In this document: piece after piece, positions 20,436 through 32,249 of the stretch
Layout: each line of letters starts with the position of its first letter
Numbering within the stretch: position 1 is the first letter of the stretch
Source: Pseudopyrenochaeta lycopersici
Lineage: Eukaryota; Ascomycota; Dothideomycetes; Pleosporales; Pseudopyrenochaetaceae
Direction of reading: 5' to 3'
Assembly (NCBI GenBank): GCA_003313425.1
Contig: NHZP01000003.1
Location: 1,302,001-1,366,000, forward strand
Length of the DNA: 64,000 bases
Notes under the pieces: generated by a model
Databases searched by the model: none
What the model saw: only the letters and a program-made list of their open reading frames with translations
What the model was told of the DNA's origin: nothing
Position numbers and translations under genes: made by a program

Positions 20436-22743
20436 TTACGAGCTGCCTGATGATCGATCGTGTAAATCATTGGAACTATCTTCACTCTTGTTCCAAGTCC
20501 TCCCCTTCAGTAAGTTCACTAGGCTAGATTTTCGTGGTGTCAGCTTCCTTACGGCTCGTCCGAAGGCCCTTGTGTGAATCAAACGGTCGTCTTGCTTACG
20601 AGATAGCATTGTTGCAATATCGAGCGGATTTCCGAGCAGTTTGTTATCTTTTCTGTATTTGAACTCAAATTCCTAAATGCTTCAGCAACACGAAGGAAAG
20701 AAGGGATAGAAGAAGGTTTACCCATAGACTGTCTGCTGCCTGATTAGATGTGCACAAATCGCGCATTTGAGCAAATATGTAACATGCAGCAAGCTTTTCC
20801 TGATCCAATTTGCACTCGCTCAGTGGCCCAGTCGGGTTGTGGCTTGAGTCAAGCTCTGCTCTCATGGCTTCGGTACGCCATTGGTCAAACCGGGATTGGA
20901 ATCTCCCAGCCCAGTACAAAGGTGGCATGTAGTCTTTGACCTGCAAATATGGAGAAATGTCAGCAATTTCTGGAAATTGAAGCTCAGATATAGACCATGG
21001 CCTGGCATTTTGGCTGCCTGGGCTGCACTTTCCGTGGTCCTCTGCCCGAGCACTTTGCTGTGTGGTCAAATTGGGTGATACTTGAGGGAGTGCCGTGACG
21101 CGATCTTGAAAATTTGAGAGTTCCAATGTGTCAGATCGGCTTGTTTTTATTCGACTGGGAGTATAATCTGCGCTGCTATCATACGTATCTTCACGTGTCT
21201 CTTCTGGGATGCATTCACATGTAGCAGCGTTCGACGTCATCCTCACAGGACCAAGCTTAATTTGACTGTTTCGAGTCATGTATAGGGACTGGTTCAAGTT
21301 TGACAATGATGGCGTACGATACTGCCTTGGGATGGGAGGCACTGGTGGAAATGCTACCCGCTGTGCTCCAAAATCGTGAAAAGTGTGAGAAAATGGCAGT
21401 CTTCTCACCTCATGGTTTGCTACTGCTAGAGGGCGTGACGATTGCCAGATGCCACTTAAACCGTATGGAGTTCCCAACGTCTTCCGGAAATCCATTTCCG
21501 TATTTGATCGAGGCGGAGCTAGCTGCGCGAAGCCGACCGCTGGCAAACTCGTCACCTGACGGGCGTGGGAATCTATGGGTCGAGGCTGAATGACTGTATT
21601 ACCGTTTGCTGATCGAAACGTATCTGGTGTATTTGAGTTCACCCGCTCATTTGCTGAAACTCGCTGGATCGTAGCCGGTGCTTGCTGAGCGATTTGAGTG
21701 CTCAATCGTTTCCGTGCTATTGGCAGAGTGGTGAGGTTCGGCTGTTTGCTTTCAGCAAGCGGAGCACTAACTCCAAGGGATCTTCTGCTCGTGTTGACAC
21801 CAGGCACTGCTAGAGATTCATTTTTTATCTTCTTGTCTTGAGTTTGGGACTGTCTCTGTGTGACCTTCTTGTCTTTTGCAATCAAAGCTGCCTTCTGGGG
21901 TGTCAGAGATGCGACAGGACTCTTAGGTCCCATCCACCTTGGAGTCATGAAGCTAGCCGGCTGGGGTGAATTGACAGCTTTTACTAGATTTGATGTTGTA
22001 CTTGACCGAAACGCAACCTTTTCACGGAAGTCGTTTTCTTTCCCTGAAAGAGCAGCAGTAGCTGTGATATGCTTGGCTTGCTGTGAAGTATGATATGAGG
22101 TGTATTGACGTGGGCTGACGCGACGGCGTTCAGAGAGTGGCGGACTTGGAGTTGGGATCTTGGAAGGTGTGTTATGGGCCGCCCGGGCAGTCAAGGCTGC
22201 GGGTATACGGGTACTGGCGTTTCCCCCAATACCTATAGTGGACGACTCAGATTCAGCTCTGACCGGACGTGGTATGAAGCTGAGCGTGCGAGATCGGGGA
22301 AGTAATACTGGTATCGCGTCGGGGTTCACACTCTTGCTTATGCTCAAATTGGCTGTGGATACTGTGAATTTTATCGGCGAGCTATTGAAGAGATTGCATG
22401 GCGTAGTACTCCGTACTGGTGAAAGAGGTTCATCAAACTTACAACCTGCCGTGGGCTCCTCAGTTGTGGCAGACTCGATTACAGCCAGTGACGGTGCTGT
22501 TTGCTGATGACACGCGGGGGTGATTTTCAGCTGCGTGAGTGGATTTGAGATAAAAGCGAGGCCATGACTGAGCTTTCTACGAAATTTACTGCTGCTCTTG
22601 AGGTGAGGCTCAACTTTCGGTTGCTGAGATACCTGCTCGTCACCTCTTCTCACCATTTTTGGAGAGTTGTCCTCAAGCAGCTGAGCAGTCTCCCAGCGAG
22701 CACGTATCCGCTCAAACTTTTGTCGGTCTGGATAACTTAGCAT
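20436..22743 (-). CDS. Orphan protein, Ser/Pro-rich with a conserved-looking C-terminus
   Basis: I do not recognise this gene. Two exons, 22743-20722 and 20672-20436, give 752 residues. The start is the ATG of MLSYPDRQKFERIRARWE; the frame is open further upstream without another ATG that looks better. Residues 60-520 are low in hydrophobics and rich in Ser, Thr, Pro and Arg, so mostly disordered, with many SP and TP sites. The C-terminal 170 residues look folded, with aromatic-rich stretches such as YMPPLYWAGRFQSRFDQW and KLAACYIFAQMRDL. The second exon is inferred: GTAAAC donor, CTGAAG-type branch, TAG acceptor, then 79 open codons of basic sequence (FGRAVRKLTPRKSS). Without that splice the frame ends at 20665 in an unlikely Leu-rich tail. 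Function unknown; a nuclear or cytoskeletal scaffold would be speculation. Confidence 0.65.
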
Positions 22744-23126
22744 GGCTGTAACGTGGTGCGAGGCGTGTGGGGGAACAGGACTTACATTTGTGGAGTTGAT
22801 GGAACGATATTGACAAGTTTGGGAAGAGAAATATAAGGAAAGAGCGAAAGAGCCTCGCAAACGTAGCAATGACGACGTCACAGAAAGAAAAGTTTTTTTC
22901 ACGAAGAGATTGATTAACACTGTTTGAAAAAGCACAGTGAATGACGTGGAAGATAAGATATTACAAAGAGAGCCGGTGGCAGCTCCCGCGTTCACGAAAA
23001 GAGCGTCATTCAAGAGCAACAGAATGGTTCATTGGCATAGAGGGTATTCATCATGTAGAAAACACAAACCTTGAGACGCCGTCCAATGCAGTTATATCCC
23101 ATTATAAGCAATGACCGGCCCACCTG
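22744..23126. promoter_or_regulatory. Orphan promoter / TOF1 3' region
   Basis: The two genes are tandem on the minus strand. No additional gene is visible; the open frame that continues past 22743 is probably 5' untranslated. Confidence 0.35.
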
Positions 23127-26100
23127 TTATTCCGAGTCGCTATCAACAATGAAGCCAGCCCTCATGTTCCTCGCAGCAGGTCTGCGTACGACCTGCACGT
23201 CTTCGTCTTCATCTTCATCGTCATTGTCCGCATCAGCCATAGCAACATCCTGGCTTTTGGGAGCAATAATAGTCGGTTTTCGTGGGGTGTCTTCTTCACT
23301 CGCCTGCGTGGCACCTGCATGCTGCGAAGAAAGTGGAGTGTCAGTGGCTTCATCCTCACTTTCATCGTCTGGGACATCTCTTGCCACCTCGGACGGAGCT
23401 CTACTGCTCATACTCATGGCATCGTCGTCAACGTCATCCTCGCTATCATCGAACGGCATCGCCTTTCTCTTGGGAGGCGTCTTGCGTCTTTTGCTTCTCT
23501 TCGCCGGCTCATCAGCTTTCCTCTTTTTTGAGGCAACAGGAATCGTGTTTCCAAGCGCAAGCGTCTTGAATGTATTTTTTGTTTCCTCCCGCAAGGCTTG
23601 CTCCCGTGCAAAGAAGGCGGCGTCTTTTTCTGCATCCCAATCCTCATCATCCGAGTCATGAATGAACATTGTACTCTTGACCTTGGCCTGCTTCTCAGCC
23701 TCCCTCATGCGGCGAGCTTCTGCTCTCCTGTCCTTTTCTTCTTCATCAAGTTCAACAGGTGTTCCTGCCCGTTGTCGTCGCTTGAGCTTCTTCCTGGTGC
23801 CATCTGGTTTCCTCACAGTTGGGTCATCAAGTGCATACTCTCCGCGATCCTCTTCTGAGTCGTGGCCTATCCCATCCGAATCGTCGTCAAAGTCTACACG
23901 ACGAGTAGAGCGACGCGCTGCAGCTGCTTTGCTCCGAAGCAATTCTTCCGGCGCCTTTCCATCTTCATACGTTGGCGGAGCGAATTCAAACTTGCGAATC
24001 AGATCAATGGCCTCTTGTAATTGATTCGAGGTGAGTGACGAAGGCACCACCCATGTAGCATCTGGGTCATGATGTTCTCCGAGCCTGATAAAGCCTACCA
24101 AAGTCATAAGTAAGCGTAGCTTGTTGTCCTTGAACATCGCCACTCTTCGCTCCTCGTTGTCGTGCTTAATGACTACAAGATCTTAGTAGATGAAGAACAG
24201 GTCAGCGCACGTATACTTACCAATAGAAGGAGGCTTCGGAGCCTCAGCCTCCAGCGCGTCTGTTGTTTCTTCTGCATTTGAGTTCTCCGCGGCTGCCAAC
24301 GCTTTGCGCGCCTCATCTGCATCTTCCCAAGCCTTGCGTTCCTCAACTGCTGAAGTAAGAACGTCTCGCACCCAGCGAAGGGCGTCTGACTTTTGCTGAT
24401 TGACTAAGACGCCAACAGCGACGCCAATCTGGTCGGGCAGGTCCATACCCGGTTTGACTTCAAGTTCTGCTGGCGCCCGCGGTGCCCGGGTCGGCACCTC
24501 CCGGTCGTACCCATGTTCAAGAAAGAAGAGTGTTGCGGGAATTTTGCTGAATAACATCTCGACCACTAGCTCAGGCCGCTCTTCGACCTTCTTGACAACT
24601 TGTCGGAAAAAATGTTTGACGAAATCATCCCACTCTTTGTAAGCCGGGAACCCAGGATCCAAACCTCCGGGGCCTTTAATCATTTTGTTAAATAGCTGTA
24701 GAATATCGACTCGACATAGGAGAACGCCAAGTTCCATCTTGAACACGACACGGTGGAAGAAGCGGTGTGCACGCTTCAGCTGCTCAATGTCAAGATCTTG
24801 AAAGTACCGTGCGAAAGCCACAAACGTGTTGATGCTGCTCTGATTCACGAACTTCGCTGCAAATCGCGCGAAGTCAAATTTTCGTTCCGAAACGGTCTTC
24901 TGCGCTTGCTGTATGTCTTCAGACTCGGATATGTGGGCATCTTCTTCAGCTTCTGCCCCCTGTCCTTGTGCCTGTTTCTTCTTAATCTTGCGGGCTCGGC
25001 GCTTTGATCGAATTTGCAAATCGACATTCTGTTTCGCATACCGCTCGAGCATACGCAAGAAGACATGTGAAAGCTCCGTTACCGCATCCAGGTAACCAAA
25101 TCCCTGGTCTTTGTAGGATCGTAGTATCATGATTATCCGGTCATGTGTTGACTCTTCGTAGAAAATGCGGTTCTGGATGTTCTCGGCGATCTCTTGATCA
25201 TCTTCAATCGCTGATTCAGACATCTCATGAACGGTGAGCAAGATCTGAGTGAAACACTTCAGCCCAGCGTTCAGGTCTCGCCATGCTTTTTCATCCTGGC
25301 TCTTCTGCATAAAGCGATTCAAGAGAACAAATGTCTCCTGGTTCATGACTTCTGCTACAAGACCATAACTCTCATCCTCAGCCGTGAGAACTTCAGCGCT
25401 CTTCGGATCTGCTGCTCTTTCCTTCATGGACCGCCGTCGCGCACATTCTGCTCGTAAGAACCAGGATACTAGGTAAAAATATTGCCGCGAATGTCGCGTC
25501 TCTACTCGTTCAGTCTCGCGCTCAATGGCCTTTCGAAGGTGCAAGAATAGAGGGTTGAAAGATGAGTCGAGGAACTCTTCTACAAAGGCTTTAATGTGCC
25601 TACGAGCAGAGTGTGTCAGGGATACAGGCAAATCAAACTCTTCCCGCTCTTGCTCGCCATCGTGCTTCCGCCCAGCGTGCTTGGGTTTGTTCCACTTTTT
25701 GGTTTCGTCCATTTTCTGCATGCTAGCCTGAGCTTTACCAAGAACGTCCTGGCCGGAGATGGTTGTCACTTTCTCATCGTCTCGCTTCACCCAAATCATT
25801 GTCCCAAAACGATTATGACGTGTTGGCGCATGGCGTGCGTAGCCCGCAAGCATCGCCTTCTCTTTCTGGATCAATCCTTTAAGTTCGTCTGCGTTCTTAC
25901 TGCTGAGCTTCTTCTCTTCCATGAAGAGCTTCTCGGCATCGATACCTTTCAACAAGAAAAAGAGAATTTCCAGAATAATCACGTCTTGTGTTACAAAATC
26001 CTCTCCTATGCTAGAAGCAACACTCAGAATGACTTGAAATATGTCTTGCTCTTGGAACGTATCAATTGTGGTCGATCGGGAAACCTCTGCTTCATCTATA

Positions 26101-26919
26101 TCCATTGGCGTGCTACTTGGAGGGGCAAGCATGGCAATATTGCGAATAAAGTATAGCGCGATGCGAATGATGCCTTCATCGCGAGGCGTTCGTTCCTTGA
26201 GAGGTTCTGCCATTGAGGGTAGAGCAATCTTGACGGCAGTCTGGAGGATTCTGTCTCGGTCGAACTGTAGGATCGCTCGCTTATAGCCAATCTGAGCAAG
26301 TTGTATGTACGGGCCATGTCGATGGTGGTTTACGGTCGCTTCGATTGGGTCGATCTCGAATGGCCACGTTAAGGGCACGAGGAGTTCCACTTCGTTTTAT
26401 CAGTAGAGTCAAAGTGAATGCCGATTTTGACGTACGTGTTGCAACTGCAACCTTATGCCTCCACTTGTCCTCCACCGCCGTGGGTGATATTTTGGCCAGT
26501 ATCTCCAGTAGATCGCCCTTGACCAGATTCGCTTCAGCCATACATCGTGCGACATCGCGTCGGTTCATCCGCCCATCGGCAAATTTGAGCCACTTTCGTA
26601 GATCCTTCAGACATATCAAAGCGCTGTCTCCGAACGAATATGTCCCGTCATCGCCCATGCCACCAAGCTACAAGTGCGTCAGTGTTGTTACCAAAGCAAA
26701 ACAAAGAGAACGAGGGTTTTAGAGAAGCCTGTGTAGCCTCCACAGTTTCTTTTTGCTTGCAGGAGGTCTGCTAAGAGACTCGTTGACAGTTGAGGCTCCA
26801 TATTATTAAATTGGGAGACTGTTCAATATACATACAGCAGTGATGAGGCTGTAGACATGAGCGCGAATCTCAGGATCTACAGGGTCCTTTGCCCACTCGT
26901 CCAGCGTTGTCTGAGCCAT
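23127..26919 (-). CDS. TOF1: TOF1/SWI1 (Timeless family), replication fork protection complex
   Basis: Four exons (26919-26836, 26667-26436, 26389-24221, 24172-23127) give 1176 residues. Tof1/Swi1 pairs with Csm3/Swi3 at replication forks, keeps helicase and polymerase coupled and supports the checkpoint. The N-terminal Timeless domain reads YSLITALGGM at the first splice, then SALICLKDLRKWLKF, LLVPLTWPFEID across the third exon start, and IALYFIRNIAMLA. A second conserved block (FVAFARYFQDLDIEQLKRAHRFFHRV) lies near the middle. Basic clusters in AKQNVDLQIRSKRRARKIKKK and PAKRSKRRKTPPKRK look like nuclear localisation signals. The last 300 residues alternate acidic and basic stretches and are probably disordered. 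The start is 258 bp from that of the divergent dehydrogenase gene. Confidence 0.93.
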
Positions 26920-27177
26920 TGTCGTGGTAGACTCGTTGACAATCGGTGCTCGTGCCGCGATAACTTTCAGACGCGTCGACGCGTAAAGTGAAACAAACAG
27001 GTCAAAATTGCCAAGCTAAGGCTTAGGCTTTCTTTCTGCGAGTCGCCGTCATTCGAGGTGCCTCGGCTAGGGCCGCGACGGCTTTCTTCGGCTGGAAGCC
27101 CGTCTTGAAGACCTTCGCAACATCACATGCGACTTACTCGAAGAGTTTCAATTTCTCTTTGTGTAGTTTTCAGAAAA
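26920..27177. promoter_or_regulatory. Divergent promoter, TOF1 / hydroxyacyl-CoA dehydrogenase
   Basis: 258 bp between diverging start codons. ACGCGTCGACGCGT near 26970-26985 contains ACGCGT; ACGCGT is the MluI cell-cycle box bound by MBF in yeasts, and it would suit a replication gene. This match to TOF1 regulation is inference. Confidence 0.4.
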
Positions 27178-28241
27178 ATGTTTTCCTCCGCGTCAAGGCA
27201 GATCGCTCGTCGCGCAGCTGCGCAGCAATGTCGTGCTTTCTCTTCGACTCCTACTGTTGGAGCTGCTGCGGAGGTAAAGAAGCTGGGTGTTATCGGAGCG
27301 GGCCAGATGGTAGGGAGTTCAAATCATATCAAGGAATCAATCAATTGACCGAAACAGGGCCTTGGAATAGCTCTTGTAGCAGCACAGAGAGCTTCAGTAC
27401 CTGTCGTACTGATTGACAATTCACAAGCATCAATTGACAAGGGCTTGAAGTTTGCCGACAAGCTTCTTGAAAAGGATGTGGGGAAAGGCAGAATTTCCAA
27501 GGAGGATGCTGCCGCAGCTAGGGGAAGATTGACATCCAGTACAAAGATTGAAGACTTGTCGGATGTCGACTTCGTAATTGAAGCCGTTCCAGTATGTAAT
27601 TGACCCAAGTATTAGTAGAGTTCTCTAATCCATGGTAGGAAATCCCAGACCTCAAACATAAGATATTCTCTCAATTGGCGCAAATCTGCCCTTCACACGC
27701 CATTCTGGCAACAAACACATCCTCAATCTCAATCACTAAGATTGCTGCGAGCACAACGAAAGACCCAACCGATCTTTCTGCCTCATCGCGAGTTATTAGC
27801 ACGCACTTTATGAACCCCGTACCAATTCAAAAGGGCGTTGAGATCATCACCGGTTTGCAAACGTCACAGGACACCATCGACACCGCAATCGCCTTCTGCG
27901 AAAAGATGGGCAAGATTGCCTCAAAATCGGCAGACTCGCCTGGCTTCCTTGCAAACCGCATCTTGATGCCCTACATCAATGAAGCAGTCATCTGTTTAGA
28001 GACGGGCGTCGGCGCCAAAGAGGATATTGACAGTATCATGAAGAATGGCACCAATGTCCCAATGGGTCCATTGCAGTTGGCAGACTTTATTGGCATTGAC
28101 ACATGTTTGGCAATTATGCAGGTGCTGTATAATGATACTGGAGATTCCAAGTACAGACCTGCAGTATTGCTGAAGAAAATGGTTGACGCAGGATGGTTGG
28201 GAAAGAAGAGCGGAAAAGGCTTCTACGATTACTCGAAATAA
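27178..28241 (+). CDS. Mitochondrial 3-hydroxyacyl-CoA dehydrogenase (short-chain / 3-hydroxybutyryl-CoA type)
   Basis: Three exons (27178-27309, 27358-27591, 27639-28241) give 322 residues. The enzyme oxidises L-3-hydroxyacyl-CoA to 3-ketoacyl-CoA with NAD+. The N-terminus [18 protein letters not shown] is a classic mitochondrial presequence. The Rossmann motif [19 protein letters not shown] is split by the first intron. The second splice joins VIEAVP-EIPDLK. Catalytic-site landmarks are [17 protein letters not shown] (catalytic His) and the helical C-terminal domain with [17 protein letters not shown] and [12 protein letters not shown]. It acts directly after enoyl-CoA hydratase in beta-oxidation; that gene is 25 kb away at the left end. 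Chain-length preference cannot be told from sequence alone. Confidence 0.94.
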
Positions 28242-28870
28242 AGTGCGAGACGGGATACGACACAAAATTTTCTTTCCTGATGTTCTCTTATGATATCATG
28301 AAAGAACACACAGACAACGGCGGTAGCGTTTGATAGAAAAAAGGTACAAAATTTTAGAATCCAAAGTATAGCCTGCCGCTACTTGCAGCGTTTGAATGAC
28401 CCTGTCAGACCGTAGTCCGAAGCCCTGTCATGCTGTAATGACTGTTCGAATACCACACAGAAATCGTACTAAGTAACCCCATCAAGTTACTTAATGCCTA
28501 ACTCCCCGGGCTATCTTCAGTCACATGCTAGGTGATACATTCCATAAATGTCGACATGTCTACAGTATCGTACTATTAAAGTGGATCAATTATACAAGAA
28601 ATATCGCAAAGGGCTGTGCGAATGGGTTGGAATTACAAGATATCATTTCTAGCAGCAAGCCTCCAGAAACGGCTCGACCGCGGAGGTTATGGAGTCTATT
28701 GATTACCACTAAAAGTGTTTCGCGTTTTATGAAGCTTTCATCCTTCATTTCATTTGACTAGCGTTTTCTGAGAACCTGGTATAGGACCGTTTGAGCTATA
28801 CCATCGGTTACCTTGATCGAAGCGTCTCCCATCGAATTCTTCGCTTATCCAACAATCCCACTTTCGCTAC
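28242..28870. other. Convergent intergenic, dehydrogenase / orphan
   Basis: About 630 bp; I see nothing beyond 3' untranslated sequence. Confidence 0.4.
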
Positions 28871-29734
28871 CTACGAAAGTGCATTGTGTGGCCCACCAGT
28901 CAGTTTTTCCATAGCAAATTTTCCGGTCCTGAACTTGCTCCACTCTGGAAGCTGATTTTGCTCGCCCAAGACCTCCTTCTCCAGATCAACCTCCCTTAAC
29001 GCTGACTGCACCATGGCTTCCCGTCCCCGGTCAATTCTGCCCAACTCCCGAGATGAAAAGGCATTCCACGCTAGCCGTTGTGCGTACTCACTCTTTGTGG
29101 TCCTTATGTTTGCTCTTAGATTCGTCATATCCTTCTCAAAATTATCACGATCAGCAGACATGGGTGGTGTCGTTAAAGCGTAAGATTTTGCGTCAAGCGT
29201 CGGTTTCGTTGCCGTAAATGAGATTGACGGGACTGGAAATCGCTTTAGCAATCTATCAACACGGGGTGACTTGTCGATTCGTGGCTTGACGAAGTTTGGC
29301 GCAGGAACATTGAACGGATTAGAATAATGCCTCATAAGCTTTAGTTTATAAGCTTCTTTGATCTCTCTCTTTGCTGGAAAGGGTCGTTGCAGCTTTGGCT
29401 TCCACCGTTTAGCAGAGGCTTTACGGATCTTGAGCTTCCGTTGGTCATCCTGGGTGAGCTCTCTTTGTGGTATCGTAAGACTCAAGCGCATGATGTGGCT
29501 GGCTGGTCTCAGAGGTGATCCTGGGGATGAAAGTAGGTGTGGCTCGCGTTTCATGCTGGATTTGACCGAGGAGATAGACTGTGTTGCTGGTCGTTGCCTC
29601 GTAGACGCCGAGCCTGCGGTGTATATAGCACAAGAGCCAGAAAGATTGGACGTATAGAGTGTATTTGAGCTTCGGGTCGAGATGGAGCCGCCGTTGACGT
29701 TCACTCCCACCGAATTGGGTTGGGGTGAAGACAT
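28871..29734 (-). CDS. Orphan basic protein, 287 residues
   Basis: I do not recognise this gene. A single open frame starts at the ATG at 29734 (MSSPQPNSVG) and ends at 28871. The first 90 residues are Ser/Thr-rich and disordered. Residues about 95-180 are strongly basic (KLKIRKASAKRWKPKLQRPF, then KREIKEAYKLKLMRHYSNPF). The last 90 residues are likely helical and charged (RDNFEKDMTNLRANIRTTK, then REAMVQSALREVDLEKEVLG). No membrane segment or signal peptide. The frame is open seven codons upstream of the ATG without a second Met, so a 5' exon is possible. The basic core suggests nucleic acid or ribosome contact, but that is inference. It lies in a patch of poorly conserved genes. Confidence 0.55.
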   Translation of the reverse strand: MSSPQPNSVGVNVNGGSISTRSSNTLYTSNLSGSCAIYTAGSASTRQRPATQSISSVKSSMKREPHLLSSPGSPLRPASHIMRLSLTIPQRELTQDDQRKLKIRKASAKRWKPKLQRPFPAKREIKEAYKLKLMRHYSNPFNVPAPNFVKPRIDKSPRVDRLLKRFPVPSISFTATKPTLDAKSYALTTPPMSADRDNFEKDMTNLRANIRTTKSEYAQRLAWNAFSSRELGRIDRGREAMVQSALREVDLEKEVLGEQNQLPEWSKFRTGKFAMEKLTGGPHNALS

Positions 29735-30672
29735 AACAGTTGTCCTTAGATTCACGATGTAGTTGACCGTAGAATCTAGCGCAATAGACTTTTGTCACAC
29801 CATGTTTGGAGAGAAGTTGTACTTGTCTTCTAAAGTTGCTGAATGATAGTGTTTGAACAAGGAAGAAAGCGTAGTGGCTGACGCCGAAAGAGAAGGATTG
29901 CACCTGAGAAAGGTAGTTGGTGTCCAAAAGAAGGTGGTGGTAGCTGCAAGAAAGGCCGTGGTGAAAGCGGCGGTATAGATTTTTGAGTACTCTGTAGTGA
30001 TCTATTGTATGGTCAAACTGCTAACCACAGGCGTTCATTGGTACGTGGCTTACTGAAGCAAATGAATCAGAGAGCGATGGGAAGACACGTGAGTGATATC
30101 CTTGTGGAGATGCTGATGGCGTCTCAATTCCGGTTTATGTAGCCTCAGAGTTTGGACATAGCGCGAATGCGAAATAAGAGCAACTCGTGCTTGCCGTTGC
30201 TGTCGTGAAGCGAGACTGTGCCAGGCGCGTTGAGACACGAGGAAGGAGGGCTCGAAACATGAGACCGAGTAGGCCTTTATCATGCCTTCTGTCTCTTATA
30301 CCTAGACCATTGAATTAGATTGTGAGTCCTTTGCTGCAAAAAGAATGTTGGGAATAGGATTGAGTACAGAGTCTGGTACGCACCAACTAGGCCGCGTGGG
30401 CTGTGGTGCCGAGCTGAGACAACCGTGGATGCTCACTGTCAGCAAGCTCTATCGGACAAGTCTGTTAGTTTAAAATTTACTACTTAATATCTTTACAAGA
30501 GTTTTAAGTGACTCCTGATGTTTGGACTTTAATATGTATTACTTTGAATGCTCAGTCGTTACACCTCAGCAGGTGCTGCGCCTCCGAGCATACAAACTTC
30601 GTCCATCTTACCTTAGTCCCTATCATGATATCAAATCAAACCTAATAAACATAACTGAGCCCTCTTTAGCTT
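29735..30672. other. Intergenic between two orphan genes
   Basis: About 940 bp containing the upstream region of the 287-residue orphan and the 3' end of the next gene. Short open frames here have no splice partners or family likeness. AT-rich around 30470-30660. Confidence 0.35.
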
Positions 30673-32249
30673 CTATTCCACCTCACTCTCACCCTCATCG
30701 TAGTCTGCGAGCTTCTGGCATCCACAGACCCATTGATCTAGTCGGTGGCCAGGGTATTTTTCCTTGAAGCTCCTATACCACACCTGCTCCGCTTCCCATG
30801 CCCTTTGAACCTCTGAATCGACCTTCTCACCGTCTCGCAGCCTTGGGTATGACGGGTGTTGTTCGTAGAAGGCCTTGCGAGCTTTCAAATACGCTTCATA
30901 TCGCTTTGCGTCTGCCGGATCATAGTCGTGCCCTTTCCCAGTGATCCTATCCGGATCTGTGAGAAATTCACCACCGGGGCCATGTCTTCCCTCTTTCAGG
31001 TAGAATATTGGAGACTGTTTTGCTTGTGCATCATCAATTTCGCTACGCCAATCGAATTTTTCTGCGCTATGGGGGGTTTTCTCGCACGTTTGAGCATTCT
31101 CCAACACATTCGACGGTCCATTGTCGGATTGCGATGGACCAATTCCGGGTTCTTCTAAGAAGGCGCTGAGAAGTTCATCCGCATCTAATTGCCCATCGCT
31201 CTGGCTGGAACCATCATCAGGAGTGGTTATGACCTCGGATGGCTGTGCCATTGAATTTTCGAGGTATGTAATGCAATCCTCGTCCTGTTCTTTCACGTTA
31301 TTGGGAGCGCTGCTGGCAGTTTCATTGGTGCGTAGGCGGGCATCAGAAGTACTATATGAATATACCTCAGTGATCGTTTGAAGGCAAAGCGTTGGCAAAG
31401 CTGAGTTGTCGAGCTTCTGCTTGCCAGCGAAGTTATCGTTTGGTAGGTACTCATTGATTGTATTGGTATCAATCCGTTTAGATTTTATATGAGAATCAAG
31501 ACTCTGGCGCTTTCGGTGGGTTCGATCATCGGAAGCTTCGTCAAGTGGTCTTTTCTTATCATTCCATTTCACTAATTCCAAGTGTATCTCCCCACGCGTT
31601 TTGGTAACCATATTGCTATATTCTTTTAATGAACTCCGTACGTTCATTTTATTAACCTTTACGTTGCATATCGCCGGTGTCGGCTTCTGGCCAGCAGTAG
31701 CATCGTAAATGCGTTTGCCTCTATTCGCTTCTAGGTGTTCAGCTATGCTTGTAAGCTTCCAATCGATTATGTTCTTCCTTATGGCCTAATAAATGGCTTA
31801 CTCCTTGATATGGGCCCTGGAGCGAGTAACTCCATCTCTTCATTACAATTTGTCATCTTCGCTTTCGTTAGCTCACCACTCTTCAACTCTTGCTTCTTGT
31901 CTACGCCGATATATTTTTCCTGAATATCCAAAAACTGGTCCTTAGCCGTATTGCGAGGTCCATGTGAAGTGCGGGTCTGTGACATCTTCCTGTCACTCTT
32001 CTCGTTGACTGGTACTTTGAGCCCATTCTCTTCTTGGGAACGGGCCCTTGGCCTCTGTGTCACTTTGGATTTTGGGGCAGGCTTCGACTTAGAGACTCCA
32101 GCAGGTCGAGATGTGGAGACTTTGAAGCCCATGGTCGACCTCTGCTGACCTTTGCGCTTGCTTTTAGCCTGCCGGGCAAGACTCTGTTCCAAGCTGACTG
32201 CGTCGTCAATGATTATTGTCTTTCGATCCTCTCCCGCATTCGAATGCAT
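30673..32249 (-). CDS. Orphan charged protein, 505 residues, two exons
   Basis: I do not recognise this gene. Exon 1 is 32249-31802 (from MHSNAGEDRKTIIIDD), exon 2 is 31742-30673. The two frames differ, and a GTAAGC donor at 31801 with a CATAG acceptor at 31743 joins them in phase; a second in-phase acceptor at 31731 would drop four residues. The N-terminal 150 residues are Lys/Arg/Ser rich with likely nuclear signals (QAKSKRKGQQR, WNDKKRPLDE further on). The middle is acidic and Ser-rich. The C-terminal 100 residues look conserved and folded, with FYLKEGRHGPGGEFLTDPDR, then YEAYLKARKAFYEQHPSYPR and WYRSFKEKYPGHRLDQW. A nuclear location is plausible; function is unknown. Confidence 0.6.

Noticed and set aside
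27022..27133. A 36-codon open frame on the minus strand ending in basic residues (TATRRKKA then stop), just upstream of TOF1.
   Set aside because: It has no start codon, no workable splice partner and is short enough to arise by chance; it lies within a divergent promoter.
31779..31801. Frame change between the two parts of the 505-residue orphan as a frameshift mutation.
   Set aside because: A normal 59-nt intron with GTAAGC donor and CATAG acceptor joins the parts in phase, so no lesion is needed.
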